DNA from: Salticus scenicus
Taxonomy: Eukaryota; Arthropoda; Arachnida; Araneae; Salticidae
DNA: 64,000 bases
Direction of reading: 5' to 3'
NCBI GenBank assembly: GCA_963930645.1
Contig: OZ005653.1
Coordinates: 109,769,759 to 109,833,758 of the forward strand
Positions 1-11,169 of this stretch are shown in pieces. Made by a program: the position numbers and the translations under genes. The notes below the pieces were generated by a model, which was not told where the DNA came from, did no database searches, and saw nothing but the letters and a program-made list of their open reading frames with translations. The stretch's first letter is position 1; every line of letters starts with the position of its first letter.

Positions 1-389
1 TTTTACGTATCAAATACTTCCTTCTTATACATGTAGAACAAAGTAAAAATAAATAAAATAAAATGTTTACAAATTTATAATTGTCCTAATAACTTTCCCA
101 CAGTTATACAAATATAAAGTTGGATCCATAAACTTATTAGCTCTATTAAAATAATAATAATAACAAATAATAAAAATATAATTAGAAAATTAATGACTAT
201 CATGACTCATTTTAAACGGACCAACGAGATATTTGCTGTACTTTTCCTGAAACCCTAATATTTTAATAATAGTTCTAAAATCAAAGGCTTCTAAAAATGA
301 TATTTAAAAAATAAAAACACACAAAACCAAATTAAAAAATGAATCACTTACTCTTACACTTTTTATGAGATCATTTAACCTTTTCGTAT
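1..389. other. AT-rich DNA, no gene seen
   Basis: AT-rich sequence with short ATA/TTA runs. No frame of useful length and no repeat ends that I can define. Confidence 0.6.
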
Positions 390-745
390 CTTGTACGCCG
401 CAGACTTGGCACGAAATGACGAAGCGAAATGAGAGGGAATTTCAAATCAACAGCAGGTGTATCGCAGCGCCATCTATGCATTCGAATGGTCCGGTATGGG
501 CCGGTACCGGCCTTATAAATTGTGGCCGCAACATGGCAAACATAATGTTGGCCGTGTGCTGGTACCCTGCAAAAGGCCAGCTGTCATTATGCCGCTTCTG
601 AGCCACCGGCCTTTTCACTGTAGGCTGTCTTCAATGCTGGCAGCCGTAAGCGGCCCACTGCTTCAGCTACATGTGGTAACCTGCAGCTGATGGCAAGTGC
701 AAGATGCCAGCTATAGGCCAGAACGAGCCCATCAGTATAAGTTTT
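390..745. other. GC-richer island, unassigned
   Basis: About 350 bp of clearly higher GC content inside AT-rich DNA, with many GGCC words including GGCCGGTACCGGCC near 493-506. Two short overlapping plus-strand frames exist but neither has recognisable residues or codon bias. There is no obvious terminal repeat. It may be a worn repeat or a noncoding conserved block; the sequence alone does not decide. Confidence 0.4.
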
Positions 746-3700
746 GCTGGGATGTGAAAGATTTTTGCCCCTTAAAAGAATATAGCTTATTTGGAAAATA
801 TTTCAGATCAATAATTTTATTTTGTATCCCAAAATGTGAGACGGGATAATGATATTACAATGCAGAAAACAAGGGATCTAAAATAAAAAGTTTGTCCTAA
901 ATTTGCATGCAATTTACTACTTCTAGCATTAATTTAAAAATCTGCTTACAACAAGTGCTTAGTTACCGACCAAAAACAAATATATTGCATTAAAATTACA
1001 AACTGATTTATTTTACCCTACTTTTTCAACTAGCTTACTTAATTAAAACTTTCAAGAATTAAAAAAAAAAAAAATAATAATAATAAAGAAAAATGTTTAA
1101 TTAGTCTAAAAATATTTCGCTGATTAAGTGTATTTTCCTAAAAAGTTAATTTGTGATTTTTTATTTTATTTTATTTTTTCTGTCTTACTTCAAAAAAAAA
1201 AAAAAAAAAAAAAAATTCCAGTTTCTTTGAATTATTTTTTATTTATTATTTTTTATTTTATTTTATTTTATTTTTTTGTTAAACTGGTTCTAATTTTTCT
1301 TTATAAATATAACACGGTAAATATTATTTTACATAAAATGTGACACTAAAATTATATTTAAAGAAATATTTATTTATTTATTTATTTATTTTTTAGAAAA
1401 AAAGTGAAAGTAAGGTTACAGAAATTTTAATTGCACACAAATTAAACATTTTTTTTTTTTTTTTTATTTAGTTATTATAATGGCAAAAAGCGTTTAGAAT
1501 TTCTCGTAAAATGCTTATATATTTATTTGTTAGACTTTTTTTGGGGGGGGTGGGGGTGGAGGGGGGTGGTTCTTTCTACATAAATGCCGAGATAGTTTTG
1601 AGTTATTACAGCTTTTATTTTATAAAAAAAAAGCAGTTTTTTTTTTTTTTTTTGTATCAACACGTGTAAGTTTCTATATTTATAAATATACTCTTAATTA
1701 TAAGAATAAAATTTTTGAAACTTGAAATAATTAATTCCTGTCATTATTATACAACATCAAGTTTATTGACGGACAGTATATTTAAAACACAGATTTTAAT
1801 GTACTTAAAAGAAAGTGTAACACTCTATTTTAAGATATTTGTTGTTAAGACAAAAACGAGCATATTTTCTTTTAAGAATATTAAAGACCACAATAATAGA
1901 CTCATTTGTACACGAGTTACCATTTTCTAAGGATCATTTTGTGTTAAAGGGCGTAAAACAATATGTAAAAAGTAGTCCTAACACTTGAAATTTTGCTATT
2001 AACATTAATTACAGATTGCAATTTGAATTGAAAATCACAATTTTATTCAGACATTTAAAATTAATATTTTAAAATATAATTATTAATGAATGAAAAATTC
2101 CCATTCAACTACAATGAAAATTCGATTACTTAATATTATTTAAATAAGTTCTTTTATTTTTATAAAGTTTGTGTTTGAATTTTACTTTGTGATTGTCCAA
2201 ACGTAATAGTTATAGATACTTAATAATGAATTTAAAAACAACAAATTGGCAATTATATTCCATAAAATGAAAATACAATCAATATTACAAGGATTTTGTT
2301 TTAACTTTATTACTAAGCGTGTTACCATGTGTTTCTCCGATGATTACTTCCTATTAGTTATTTATTTATCATTATTATTATTATTATTATTATTTTTACA
2401 GTTTAAAATATTATAATATTTACTTTAATAATCTAAATTGTAAAAGTCATAAAAATATATGCGTAATTTATCTATAGTTTAACTTTACAGCACATTCGTT
2501 TTAGAGTAAGTTTCACATAAATATATAATATTGTTGCTATTAAGCGAGGTTTAAATATATGTACATGTGCATGCACACACACACACTCACATATATTAAT
2601 TATTGTAAAAACTGAAACATTTATTTTTGTATAAAAGCGGCGCACAAAGCAGCTCTGAATCTCCATACCTTTTTTTAAAAACTTATTATAAAAGAAAAAA
2701 ATGATTATAAGAAAATTTTAATGTACTATTATAATTCTGTTTGGAAGTTAAGAAATATAAGATTTCTATTCTAAATAATTACATAAAAAAAAAAAAAAAA
2801 AAAAAAAAGCATAAGATAAAGTATTTATATGGAGTCGTTTACTATAATCCCAAAAAGTCTGAAAAATAGTGTATGTATTACGATTACAACTTTTCAGTTT
2901 TAAGAAATGGTAATTATTAGTATGTAAAGAAAAAGCCCTACAGTTCAGTTGCAACTTCTGCACATTTAATTTTTACTTAGAAATTTAAAGAGATGCTAGA
3001 TTCTCGAGAGACTTGAAATATGTTTCTTACTCTTTTAAAGAAAAATCATGTAAAATTTCCCTTTTAAAAAACAATAATGTGTTTCAAAATATTTTAAAAA
3101 TATATTAATACATAAGAATATATACAAACTTTGATAAAAGTATCACAAAATATTATATTTTAAAATTATGCCTGAAAACTATTTTCTTAGACAAATAATT
3201 AATGTCTTTCGCATATTGTAACAAAATGTTACATAATTATTTTGGCTTATATTTTAGATAAGCAATATCAACAACCTTCAAATTAAACATCAAATAATAT
3301 TATAAATTATAAAATATTGCTTTTTATTTATTTAAATACAAAAAATAAAAAATACGTTTCGTAAAATCGTTTTCATATGAATAAAAGCTAAGAAATTTTA
3401 AATGATTTATGGACCTTCATTTTTTTTAAACATAATTAGATTATAATCAATATGATGACAGGATAATATTAATGAAGTAAAGAGTATAAAAATATTGAAA
3501 ATAATTCATAGCAGGAAGAAAGCAATTTTTATTATATCTCAGAATACTTGCATGATTAAGCTTCTGCAACATTGTTATAGTCATTTTTATAAAAAAAAAT
3601 GAAGATGAAAAAATTATGAAAAACATAATAAAAAAAGCAATTAATGAATGATTGACGAGAATGTTGTTTGTTTTAAGAAAATGATGTATTGTTTCATTTA

Positions 3701-3871
3701 ACTTCTTATTAAATTACAATATACACCAGGATATATAATGTGTAACGTGCGAAAGAAAAAAAAATCCAATTATTAATTATAATTATTATTTTTATATATG
3801 TAATTTGGGGGTTTTAATAACATTTTATTTAATAAATTGCAGTTTAAATTTATATTTCAATCTTCAATAAA
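746..3871. other. AT-rich DNA with poly-A/T tracts
   Basis: No supportable gene. It holds several long poly-A or poly-T tracts (for example near 1191-1215, 1450-1466, 2786-2808), a G-run cluster at 1543-1571 that could form a quadruplex, a short (AC)n at 2574-2587, and (TTA)n at 2371-2394. All frames found here are short and AT-driven. Confidence 0.6.
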
Positions 3872-3876
3872 CTTAT
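3872..3876. repeat. Target site duplication (left), CTTAT
   Basis: CTTAT directly abuts the left LTR and is matched by CTTAT directly after the right LTR. Five base pairs is the usual Copia integrase duplication length. Confidence 0.85.
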
Positions 3877-4563
3877 TCATTTAAAATAACTAAATTTAAT
3901 ACTGCATTCTCGGTAGTGCAAATTATTGCGCTGTCTTAATTATTAGCATCTCTTATAAAATTATATATATATATTTTGTTGATATAGAGCGCTTGTATAA
4001 TTTTTTATTTATATTAAATAATATTAATAATGAATAGGTAAGATTTCACTTACCTGGATAAGACAAACAGCACTGGTACACCATGCGTCCAATTAATTGT
4101 TTAATCCATTAGATAGGCACAATCTTGATTCACGATCAAGCTGAAAATAAACTTATAAACATTTTAAACTATTAGTTTAGTTGTGTAAATTATGATTAAT
4201 TTTAGGATTCCTTTTTTCCTTTTTTTATGCAACTTTAATTTTCTTGAATAAATACAGATCTTTTATAATAAATGTGTAATATAAAATGTATAAGAGCGTT
4301 TTCAAACGCCCTGCTAAGTTAGAGCTACATATTCACAGAAAGAAGCATTACATCTACATGAGAGATTGAAATCGAGCAGGACGGAGGTCCATAAAATGAT
4401 GAGTGGACAGTTTTATTTCTTCCTTTAACTGGGTGTGCTGCATATTTTCTCTCTACATGTACATTGAATATAATTCGGGATAAGTGATAATCTTTAAGAC
4501 AATTCTTGATTAAAATGAAAAATATCGGTCACACAAATGTCAATTTAATGTTGTTTTGTGACA
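3877..4563 (-). repeat. Copia 3' LTR
   Basis: 687 bp, nearly identical to 8878-9564. In element orientation it starts TGTCACAAAACAAC and ends AAATGA, so the 3' terminal dinucleotide is GA rather than the usual CA. The boundary is fixed by the CTTAT duplication on the left and the polypurine tract on the right. Confidence 0.93.
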
Positions 4564-4573
4564 CCCCTACTTG
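4564..4573 (-). promoter_or_regulatory. Polypurine tract of the Copia element
   Basis: On the minus strand AAGTAGGGG immediately precedes the TG start of the 3' LTR. This is the place and composition expected for the plus-strand DNA primer in reverse transcription. Confidence 0.75.
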
Positions 4574-4583
4574 ACCGGTATTT

Positions 4584-6842
4584 TCAATGTTCTCCTAAAT
4601 TTAGTTTGTTTCTTAAAGTTTTAAAAGCCGGCCCTGGTAGGGGTTTTGTAAAGATGTCGGCAATCATTTCGTTGCTGGGGATGTATTGTAGTCTGATGGT
4701 TCCTTCTTCATACAATTCTTTGATTAGATGAAATTTGACGTCGATATGTTTTGTCCGCGCTTGATATTTGTCAGATTCAATTAATTTAATCGCTGATTGG
4801 TTATCTTCATAAATTGTGATTGGTTTTATTTGATTTAGATCTAAGTCATTTAAAAGTCTGATTATCCACAGGCTTTCTTGCGCAGCGCATCCTGCTGCTA
4901 TATATTCCGCTTCTGCGGTAGATTGGCTGACACATTTTTGTTTTTTAGAGTACCAATAGATGGGATTATTCCCAATAAAGAATATATTTCCGGTAATAGA
5001 CTTTCTGTCCTGGGGGTCGTTTGCATAGTCAGCGTCCGTATATGCGGTTAGTATAGCAGGATGTTCATTGTCATATTTTAACTTTAAATTAATTGTATTC
5101 TTGAGGTACTTTATAACTTTCTTAGTACTTTCCCAGTCACACACTCTAGGGTGTTCATTGTGACGGGATAGAAAGTTGACGGCAGCACTGATGTCTGGTC
5201 TGCTGACAGTGGCTATATATAGAAGTGCCCCTACTGCTTTTCTATAATCAGTATTGTCAGTTAAATAATTTTCATTCTTATAATTCTTTAAGTAATTTCT
5301 ATCTATGGGAGTATTAGTGGGTTTCGCATTTTCTAATTTAAATTTATTTACTAATTGTTTAATCTTGTTTGACTGATCTATTAACAAAGTATTGCTGTCT
5401 GGTCGTGTTATATTTATTCCCAGATAATTAGTAACGCTCCCAAGGTTGGTAATACTATATTCACGCCTAAGTTCTTCTATTATATTGTTTATATCATGTT
5501 TGGTTCCAGCAATTAATATATCGTCTACATACACTAGTATGTAGACGGTTTTATTATTGGCGTTCTTTTTGTATAGGCATTTGTCAGTGGAACTTTGTGT
5601 AAAATTCAACTTTGTTAATGTTTCGTTTATTTTAGAGTTCCAAGCCCTGGCTGACTGTTTCAGCCCGTAGATGGCTTTGTGTAATTTACAGACTTTATGT
5701 TCTTCACCGGGATTTATGAATCCCTCCGGTTGTTGCATGTAAATTGTTTCTTCGAGCTCACCGTGTAAAAACGCGGTTTTTACATCCAAGTGGTTTAATT
5801 CTAAGTTTTTATATAGGGCCATTACAAGAAAAGATCTAATTGTCGTATGAGACGCCACCGGGGCGAACGTCTCGTCATAATCTACCCCATACTTTTGGCT
5901 AAAGCCTTTGGCGACAAGCCTGGGTTTATATTTTTGGATTTCACCCTTATCATTATATTTCGCCTTGAATGCCCATTTTGAGCCTACTATGTGTGTGTTA
6001 GGGGGAGGGTCTACTAATTCCCATGTATTATTTTCGTTTAAAGAAGCAATTTCGTCTTTGGCTGCTTTTAGCCAATTTTCCCTTTCTATGGAATTTTGTA
6101 TCTGCAATATTTCATTGAAGGTTTTGGGTTCGTTTACGTTCATAGTATTTGTCATTAAAGCAAATCTGTCAGGTGGAACACCTTTGTTAGCTCTTTCCGA
6201 CCTTCTCGGAATTGTTCGATCTGTCATGTCAAGATTAACATCCTCAGTTTGGTCCGAATTTTGATTTATTTCATTTAATATTACCGGGAAGTTATTTTTA
6301 TGATCGTTTGTTTCGCTAGAATTCCCTTCATTTGTATTATTGTTTGTCTCTAACAGTTCATTATCGATATACTCAAAATTATTATCCTTTGTTTTTGTTT
6401 CAACGAATTTTACGGTTCTACATATCCTAACATTATTATCTATAAATACTCTATAACCTTTACTTCTAAGGTCATAACCAACAAGTATTCCTTCCTTTGC
6501 CCTGTTGTCTAGCTTCCCTCTTGTGGTTTTGTGAGTATACACATATGCCTTACAACCAAATGATTTTATATGCGAGAGATTTGGTTTATTTCCATTCCAT
6601 TTTTCATATGGTGTTTTATCGCATGCACTCGTTGGCAATCTATTCTGTAGGTAATTAGCAGTCATAAGGGCTTCACCCCAAAATTTATTTGGCAAGCTGC
6701 TTTGTCTTAACAAACATCTGGTCATTTCAACCAATGTTCTATTTCTTCTCTCCGCCACACCATTTTGAGGAGAACAATGCGGTACTGTTAATTGGTGTTC
6801 GATTCCTTCATTCGCGAGAAAGTTTTCAAATTCATTGCTTGT
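4584..6842 (-). pseudogene. Copia pol, distal part: end of integrase, reverse transcriptase, RNase H
   Basis: Continuous minus-strand frame after the internal stop at 6843-6845, about 750 codons. It opens with the last part of the integrase core, containing GVAERRNRT with the catalytic Glu. The region around residues 190-440 of the 724-residue stretch is a Copia reverse transcriptase: NTWELVDPP, VGSKWAFKAKYN, PRLVAKGFSQ, and the YVDDILIAG catalytic loop. The C-terminal RNase H has AYTDADYAND, STAEAEYIA, EDNQSAIKL and the usual KHIDVKFH segment, and ends in FTKPLPGPAFKTL. The apparent first Met is a GTG inside the integrase reading frame and not a start codon. The same frame continues from the upstream integrase part, so this is one polyprotein cut by a single stop. 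Confidence 0.92.
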
Positions 6843-7441
6843 TTACTCTCCGCCGTTATCGGTACGCAATATTTTTATTTTCCTGCCGAACTTGTTTAAA
6901 GTCAACGCATAATATTGTTTAAATTTATCAAACACCTCACTTTTATTTCGCAATAAGTATGTAAATGTGAAACGACTGTAGTCGTCGATAAATGTTAAAA
7001 AATAATTTTTCCCTCCTATTGTGGAAGTTTGAAAGGGTCCGCAAACATCTGAAACAACTAGATCTAATGGTTTTTCTGCCCTGAAAGTTGCCCTTTTCGG
7101 ATATGTGTCATCCTCCAATTTTGAAATGATACAGATTTCGCATTCTGTGTTGTGTTTACATTTACTTAGCTCTATTCCGGTTGCCATATTTTTGTCGACG
7201 AGTTCTTTTATTTGTTGTAGATTTTTATGCCCTAATCTTTCATGCCACAATTTAATACAATTCTTGTTTTCGCAAGCTTCTACAATATTTACACTTTCGG
7301 AAAATTTTTCACTCGTTTGTAGCTCATATAAATTATCTGTCAAGTTCGCCTCTATATAAGTTTTATTCCCGAATTTGATTTTACATTCATGATTTTTAAA
7401 TATGGCAACACAGCCATTCTCTGTTCCTTTCTTTACCGATA
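6843..7441 (-). pseudogene. Copia pol, proximal part: GAG-pre-integrase and integrase core
   Basis: This minus-strand stretch carries the integrase HHCC zinc region (LWHERLGHKN, then CEICIISK) followed by the catalytic core: SDVCGPF with the first Asp, FIDDYSRFTF, and TDNGGE with the second Asp. The frame ends in TAA at 6843-6845, right after TDNGGE, where family members continue without a break. At its upstream edge it is out of frame with the gag-protease part by one base (near 7449-7453). The catalytic residues themselves are kept, so the damage looks recent and limited. As it stands no full integrase can be made. Confidence 0.9.
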
Positions 7442-8509
7442 TTATATTTGTGGCATATTGGGTATGTATAAAACCTCTTTTAAAGTAATATTGTTTATTT
7501 CCTTATCCGAGTTAATTACTTTAAGATTTACGTCGCCGCAACCCTGTGAGACTACGGAGTGCCCGTTCGCTAGCATAACACTAACCTTTTCGTTGTCTTT
7601 CAGATTTGTAAATTGGTTTATGTCGTTGCAGATATGCCTGCTACTCCCACTGTCGACTATCCATGAGTTATGCTCAGTTTTATCAATGATAAATGTAAGA
7701 TTCTTTAATTTGTTTTCAGTTTCCTTTATGAGTTGTGTTTTATTTTTGTTTTTGTACTTGCTGGGATTGTTACCGCTGTTATGAAAATTATTATAACTTC
7801 TTTGGTTATGATTTGGTCTGGCGTTTAAATGCCAGCATTCGTTACGGGTGTGTGAATTCTTTCCGCAAAAATTGCAATGTTTACTTGGTGGTGTTTTACG
7901 CTTAATTTGAGTTTTATACGCGTTTTCACCTTTTGTTTGGTGATTTTCTGTCCTTTTAATATATTCGTCAAACAATTTATTTTTAATGTATTCTGGTGTA
8001 AGTTCTTCGTCATTTCTGGCTTCGATAGCCGTTATCAGGGTATCATAACTAGGAGGTAGCGAGCACAACATTAACGCTGATAAGTGCTGCTCATTTATTT
8101 TTTCTCCTATCGCTAATAATTTGTCCCTTAACTTATAAATACTAGATATGTGTTCTATCAGATTTCCCCCTTCTGCTAGTTTGGTGGAATATAATTTTCT
8201 GAGTAAGAATAATTTGCTGCTCAGATTTGCCCTCTCATGTATATTTTTAAGTGCATCCCATGTTTCCCTGGCTGTGGACAGGTGTTTTACATGCACTATC
8301 TGTGTATCTTCTATAGCTAAATTAATTATGGCACGCGCTTTGCGATCTTTAGATAGCCATTCATCGGTTACCGGGTTTGGGGGCGCTTCTATAATAACCT
8401 GGAAGAGATCCTCCTTCGTGAGGAGCATTTCTATTTTAAACTTCCAGCTGTCGTAATTATTAGCATCTAATTTCTCGACGTATGTTGTTTCCTTTGCGGA
8501 TGCTGCCAT
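7442..8509 (-). CDS. Copia gag and protease part of the polyprotein
   Basis: A 355-residue frame starting with a true ATG at 8507-8509. Residues 10-190 form a Copia capsid-type Gag (opening with EKLDANNYDSWKFKI). A CCHC zinc knuckle, CNFCGKNSHTRNEC, lies at 212-225 and would bind the RNA genome. The aspartic protease motif WIVDSGSS is at 283-290, followed by a VMLANGHSV strand. The frame runs out just after LYIPNMPQ, where a 1-nt shift moves the rest of pol into another frame. The 5' LTR and a 368-bp leader lie upstream. Gag and protease alone are apparently still translatable. The opposite-strand frames here are shadows. Confidence 0.92.
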   Translation of the reverse strand: MAASAKETTYVEKLDANNYDSWKFKIEMLLTKEDLFQVIIEAPPNPVTDEWLSKDRKARAIINLAIEDTQIVHVKHLSTARETWDALKNIHERANLSSKLFLLRKLYSTKLAEGGNLIEHISSIYKLRDKLLAIGEKINEQHLSALMLCSLPPSYDTLITAIEARNDEELTPEYIKNKLFDEYIKRTENHQTKGENAYKTQIKRKTPPSKHCNFCGKNSHTRNECWHLNARPNHNQRSYNNFHNSGNNPSKYKNKNKTQLIKETENKLKNLTFIIDKTEHNSWIVDSGSSRHICNDINQFTNLKDNEKVSVMLANGHSVVSQGCGDVNLKVINSDKEINNITLKEVLYIPNMPQI

Positions 8510-8862
8510 TTTTGTTATTTATTTAATTTATCGAAATATACTATTATATATTATAATATACTGCGTATATTTATAATAGTATTCAAACAGAGCAAATTTA
8601 CTGAGTGTTTATCAATATCTATCAGTTATAAAATTTTTATGTTTAGTTATGAACACATACCAGTTGATTTCAGTATATAATAATTCACACTTATATTATT
8701 TGTATATATATATATATATATATATATATGCTTAATTGAATTTCTTCAAACACATAGATTAATTATATTTCATAATTTCTTTCTTTTTAAGTCCCAGTGC
8801 TGTAATTTTATTCGTCGTTGCGCTCTTTATTTATTATTTATGAGACCCTTTAATTAAGAGAA
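8510..8862 (-). promoter_or_regulatory. Copia untranslated leader
   Basis: Sequence between the primer site and the gag ATG. It is AT-rich, includes a (TA)n run at 8703-8730, and has no frame of note. In related elements this stretch carries packaging signals; none can be named here. Confidence 0.6.
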
Positions 8863-8878
8863 TTCAGTCTCATAATCT
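8863..8878 (-). promoter_or_regulatory. Primer binding site matching the elongator tRNA-Met anticodon arm
   Basis: The plus strand reads TTCAGTCTCATAATCT, the sense sequence of the anticodon stem-loop of eukaryotic elongator tRNA-Met (CAU anticodon within CTCATAA), directly at the inner edge of the 5' LTR. The minus (genomic RNA) strand is therefore complementary to it. Drosophila copia is known to prime with a 5' half of initiator tRNA-Met cut in the anticodon loop. By analogy this element would use a half of the elongator tRNA. The tRNA match is from memory of the tRNA sequence. Confidence 0.75.
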
Positions 8879-9564
8879 CATTTAAAATAACTAAATTTAA
8901 TACTGCATTCTCGGTAGTGCAAATTATTGCGCTGTCTTAATTATTAGCATCTCTTATAAAATTATATATATATATTTTGTTGATATAGAGCGCTTGTATA
9001 TTTTTTTATTTATATTAAATAATATTAATAATGAATAGGTAAGATTTCACTTACCTGGATAAGACAAACAGCACTGGTACACCATGCGTCCAATTAATTG
9101 TTTAATCCATTAGATAGGCACAATCTTGATTCACGATCAAGCTGAAAATAAACTTATAAACATTTTAAACTATTAGTTTAGTTGTGTAAATTATGATTAA
9201 TTTTAGGATTCCTTTTTTCCTTTTTTTATGCAACTTTAATTTTCTTGAATAAATACAGATCTTTTATAATAAATGTGTAATATAAAATGTATAAGAGCGT
9301 TTTCAAACGCCCTGCTAAGTTAGAGCTACATATTCACAGAAAGAAGCATTACATCTACATGAGAGATTGAAATCGAGCAGGACGGAGGTCCATAAAATGA
9401 TGAGTGGACAGTTTTATTTCTTCCTTTAACTGGGTGTGCTGCATATTTTCTCTCTACATGTACATTGAATATTATTCGGGATAAGTGATAATCTTTAAGA
9501 CAATCCTTGATTAAAATGAAAAATATCGGTCACACAAATGTCAATTTAATGTTGTTTTGTGACA
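8878..9564 (-). repeat. Copia 5' LTR
   Basis: 687 bp, the partner of 3877-4563 with three substitutions seen and no indels. It would supply promoter and polyadenylation signals for the element. Confidence 0.93.
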
Positions 9565-9569
9565 CTTAT
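9565..9569. repeat. Target site duplication (right), CTTAT
   Basis: Exact copy of 3872-3876 on the outer side of the 5' LTR. Confidence 0.85.
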
Positions 9570-9665
9570 CGTATTTTTTTTTTATATTTTTTCACTGGAA
9601 GTTTTAAATACACATGCCAGAATTTATTAGCTTTATATTATGTTTTCTTTAGTTTTCCAAATATT

Positions 9666-9667
<2 letters not shown>

Positions 9668-9730
<63 letters not shown>
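9668..9730. repeat. (TA)n(GT)n microsatellite
   Basis: A short (TA)n passes into a pure (GT)n of about 50 bp, directly next to a TIR element. Confidence 0.95.
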
Positions 9731-9732
<2 letters not shown>

Positions 9733-9733
<1 letters not shown>

Positions 9734-10298
9734 CGCTAAAGTGCAGAAATCAGTAAATCTGCAGATTAGCTAGGTAATCTGCACATTAGCTAGGGTGATC
9801 TGTTAAAGTGAGGAAAATAATTTCATTTCTCAAATTACCTAGATAATCTGCACATTACAGACTACACACTCTTTAATCTGCACATTACCTACTAGGCACT
9901 CGTTAAAGTGAAATTAAGTTCTTGGGTACTGTATTTTTATAGCACGCTGTGTCGTATCATTTTTTTTTCATTCGGAAAAAAAAAAAAAATAAATAAATAA
10001 AAAGATTAGTTTTCTTTTCTTTTCTTTCTTTCCTTACTTACTTTAATCTGTATGTGTTTTAATTTATATGTCTGTTAAAGTCATATTTGTTTTATTTATT
10101 TATTTGTTTTATTTATTTAATCCCTTTATTCTGTCAATATAAGTTTGAAGATATTATGCATTTTTAATATGAAATATAATAGCTTTAATGCTGTAATACA
10201 GTAACGATTTCTTTTAAAAATAAAAATATTTAACCATTTAAATAAATAATAATAATGATAATAAAAAGTTTTATTAACAACTTACATTGCTATTACTA

Positions 10299-10336
<38 letters not shown>

Positions 10337-10526
10337 CAATTTTTAATTCGCTAAATAAATATTAAATTAGACAAATCAGAAGCATTATTTAAGAAGCACT
10401 TCAAATAATTAAAACTGCTTTAATATTTTATAGAACGCATGGAAATTAAAATGACAGTTTTACAATGCTTTATTAAACTAAATTTTGCAGTATAGATATA
10501 TCTGTACAAATTTAGCAAATATATTC

Positions 10527-10569
<43 letters not shown>

Positions 10570-11151
10570 TTTATGTGATAAACTACAACGAAATTATCTG
10601 AAAAAGCGAACAATAATATATATTTCAGTAAGTAATAGTAATTTAAATCAATTTTAAAATAAATTTGTTTTAAAAAGTTGTGGCTTAATAGTTTTATTTC
10701 GGGAGGAAATAACTACTGTGTTGTAAATTAAACATTCATAATTCAAAATGGAGTTTCACGAGAGAGAGCTATTAATTAGGATGAGATTTAATTAATAAAA
10801 TGCAGACCCTTTTAAAACTTATACTGACAGAATTAAAAAAGAGAAGAAATAAAATCAAAATTAAAACAATTATAACTTACTTGTTACTTTAAATTTTGTG
10901 TTGATAATAATAAGAAACATAATCTCCGCTTTGATCCACGTTTTGCGTTTGCGTTAACCGTTTATCAAAGCGGAGCGGAAGGGGTAAAAGTTTTACTTTA
11001 TGCCTGAAGCTCATTCGCGTATCTGTATCACATGACTGTTTGACGTCATAGTGAATGTAAAAAAAAAAAAAAAAAAAGAAAGACTCGAATTTTAGTTAAT
11101 CTGCAGATTAGCTAGGTAATCTGCACCTTAACGGATTTCGAGCTTTAACGG
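9733..11151. mobile_element. Non-autonomous TIR element, 1.4 kb
   Basis: The left end reads CCGCTAAAGTGCAGAAAT and the right end, reverse-complemented, CCGTTAAAGCTCGAAAT, both next to TA (9731-9732 and 11152-11153), as for Tc1/mariner-type insertion. Subterminal copies of AATCTGCAGATTAGCTAGG occur at both ends (near 9757 and 11098) and a GTTAAAGTG/AATCTGCACATTA motif repeats several times in the first 180 bp. No transposase frame is present, so it would move only with help in trans. The ends are short and imperfect, so the limits are tentative. Confidence 0.55.
10924..10975. other. 12-bp stem hairpin
   Basis: CTCCGCTTTGAT and ATCAAAGCGGAG form a perfect inverted repeat around a 28-nt loop inside the TIR element. 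The role is unknown. Confidence 0.7.
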
Positions 11152-11169
11152 TAGCATATATATATATAT

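Larger units (their letters stand above)
3877..9564 (-). mobile_element. Copia-type LTR retrotransposon, full length but coding-defective
   Basis: A 5.69-kb element on the minus strand with two 687-bp LTRs at constant 5001-bp offset, flanked by CTTAT duplications. Gene order on the minus strand is gag, protease, integrase, reverse transcriptase, RNase H, which is the Copia (Ty1/copia) order with integrase before RT. There is a polypurine tract next to the 3' LTR and a primer site next to the 5' LTR. The LTRs differ at only three positions that I can find (left/right pairs 4000/9001, 4472/9473, 4506/9507), so insertion was recent. The polyprotein has two breaks: a 1-nt frameshift near 7449-7453 and an in-frame TAA at 6843-6845. 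No envelope frame is present. Confidence 0.95.

Noticed and set aside
365..690. Two overlapping plus-strand frames in the GC island
   Set aside because: They overlap in different frames, have no recognisable motifs and are explained by the lower stop frequency of GC-rich DNA.
5908..8456. Plus-strand frames of 60-131 codons across the Copia element
   Set aside because: They are antisense shadows of the Copia gag-pol frames.
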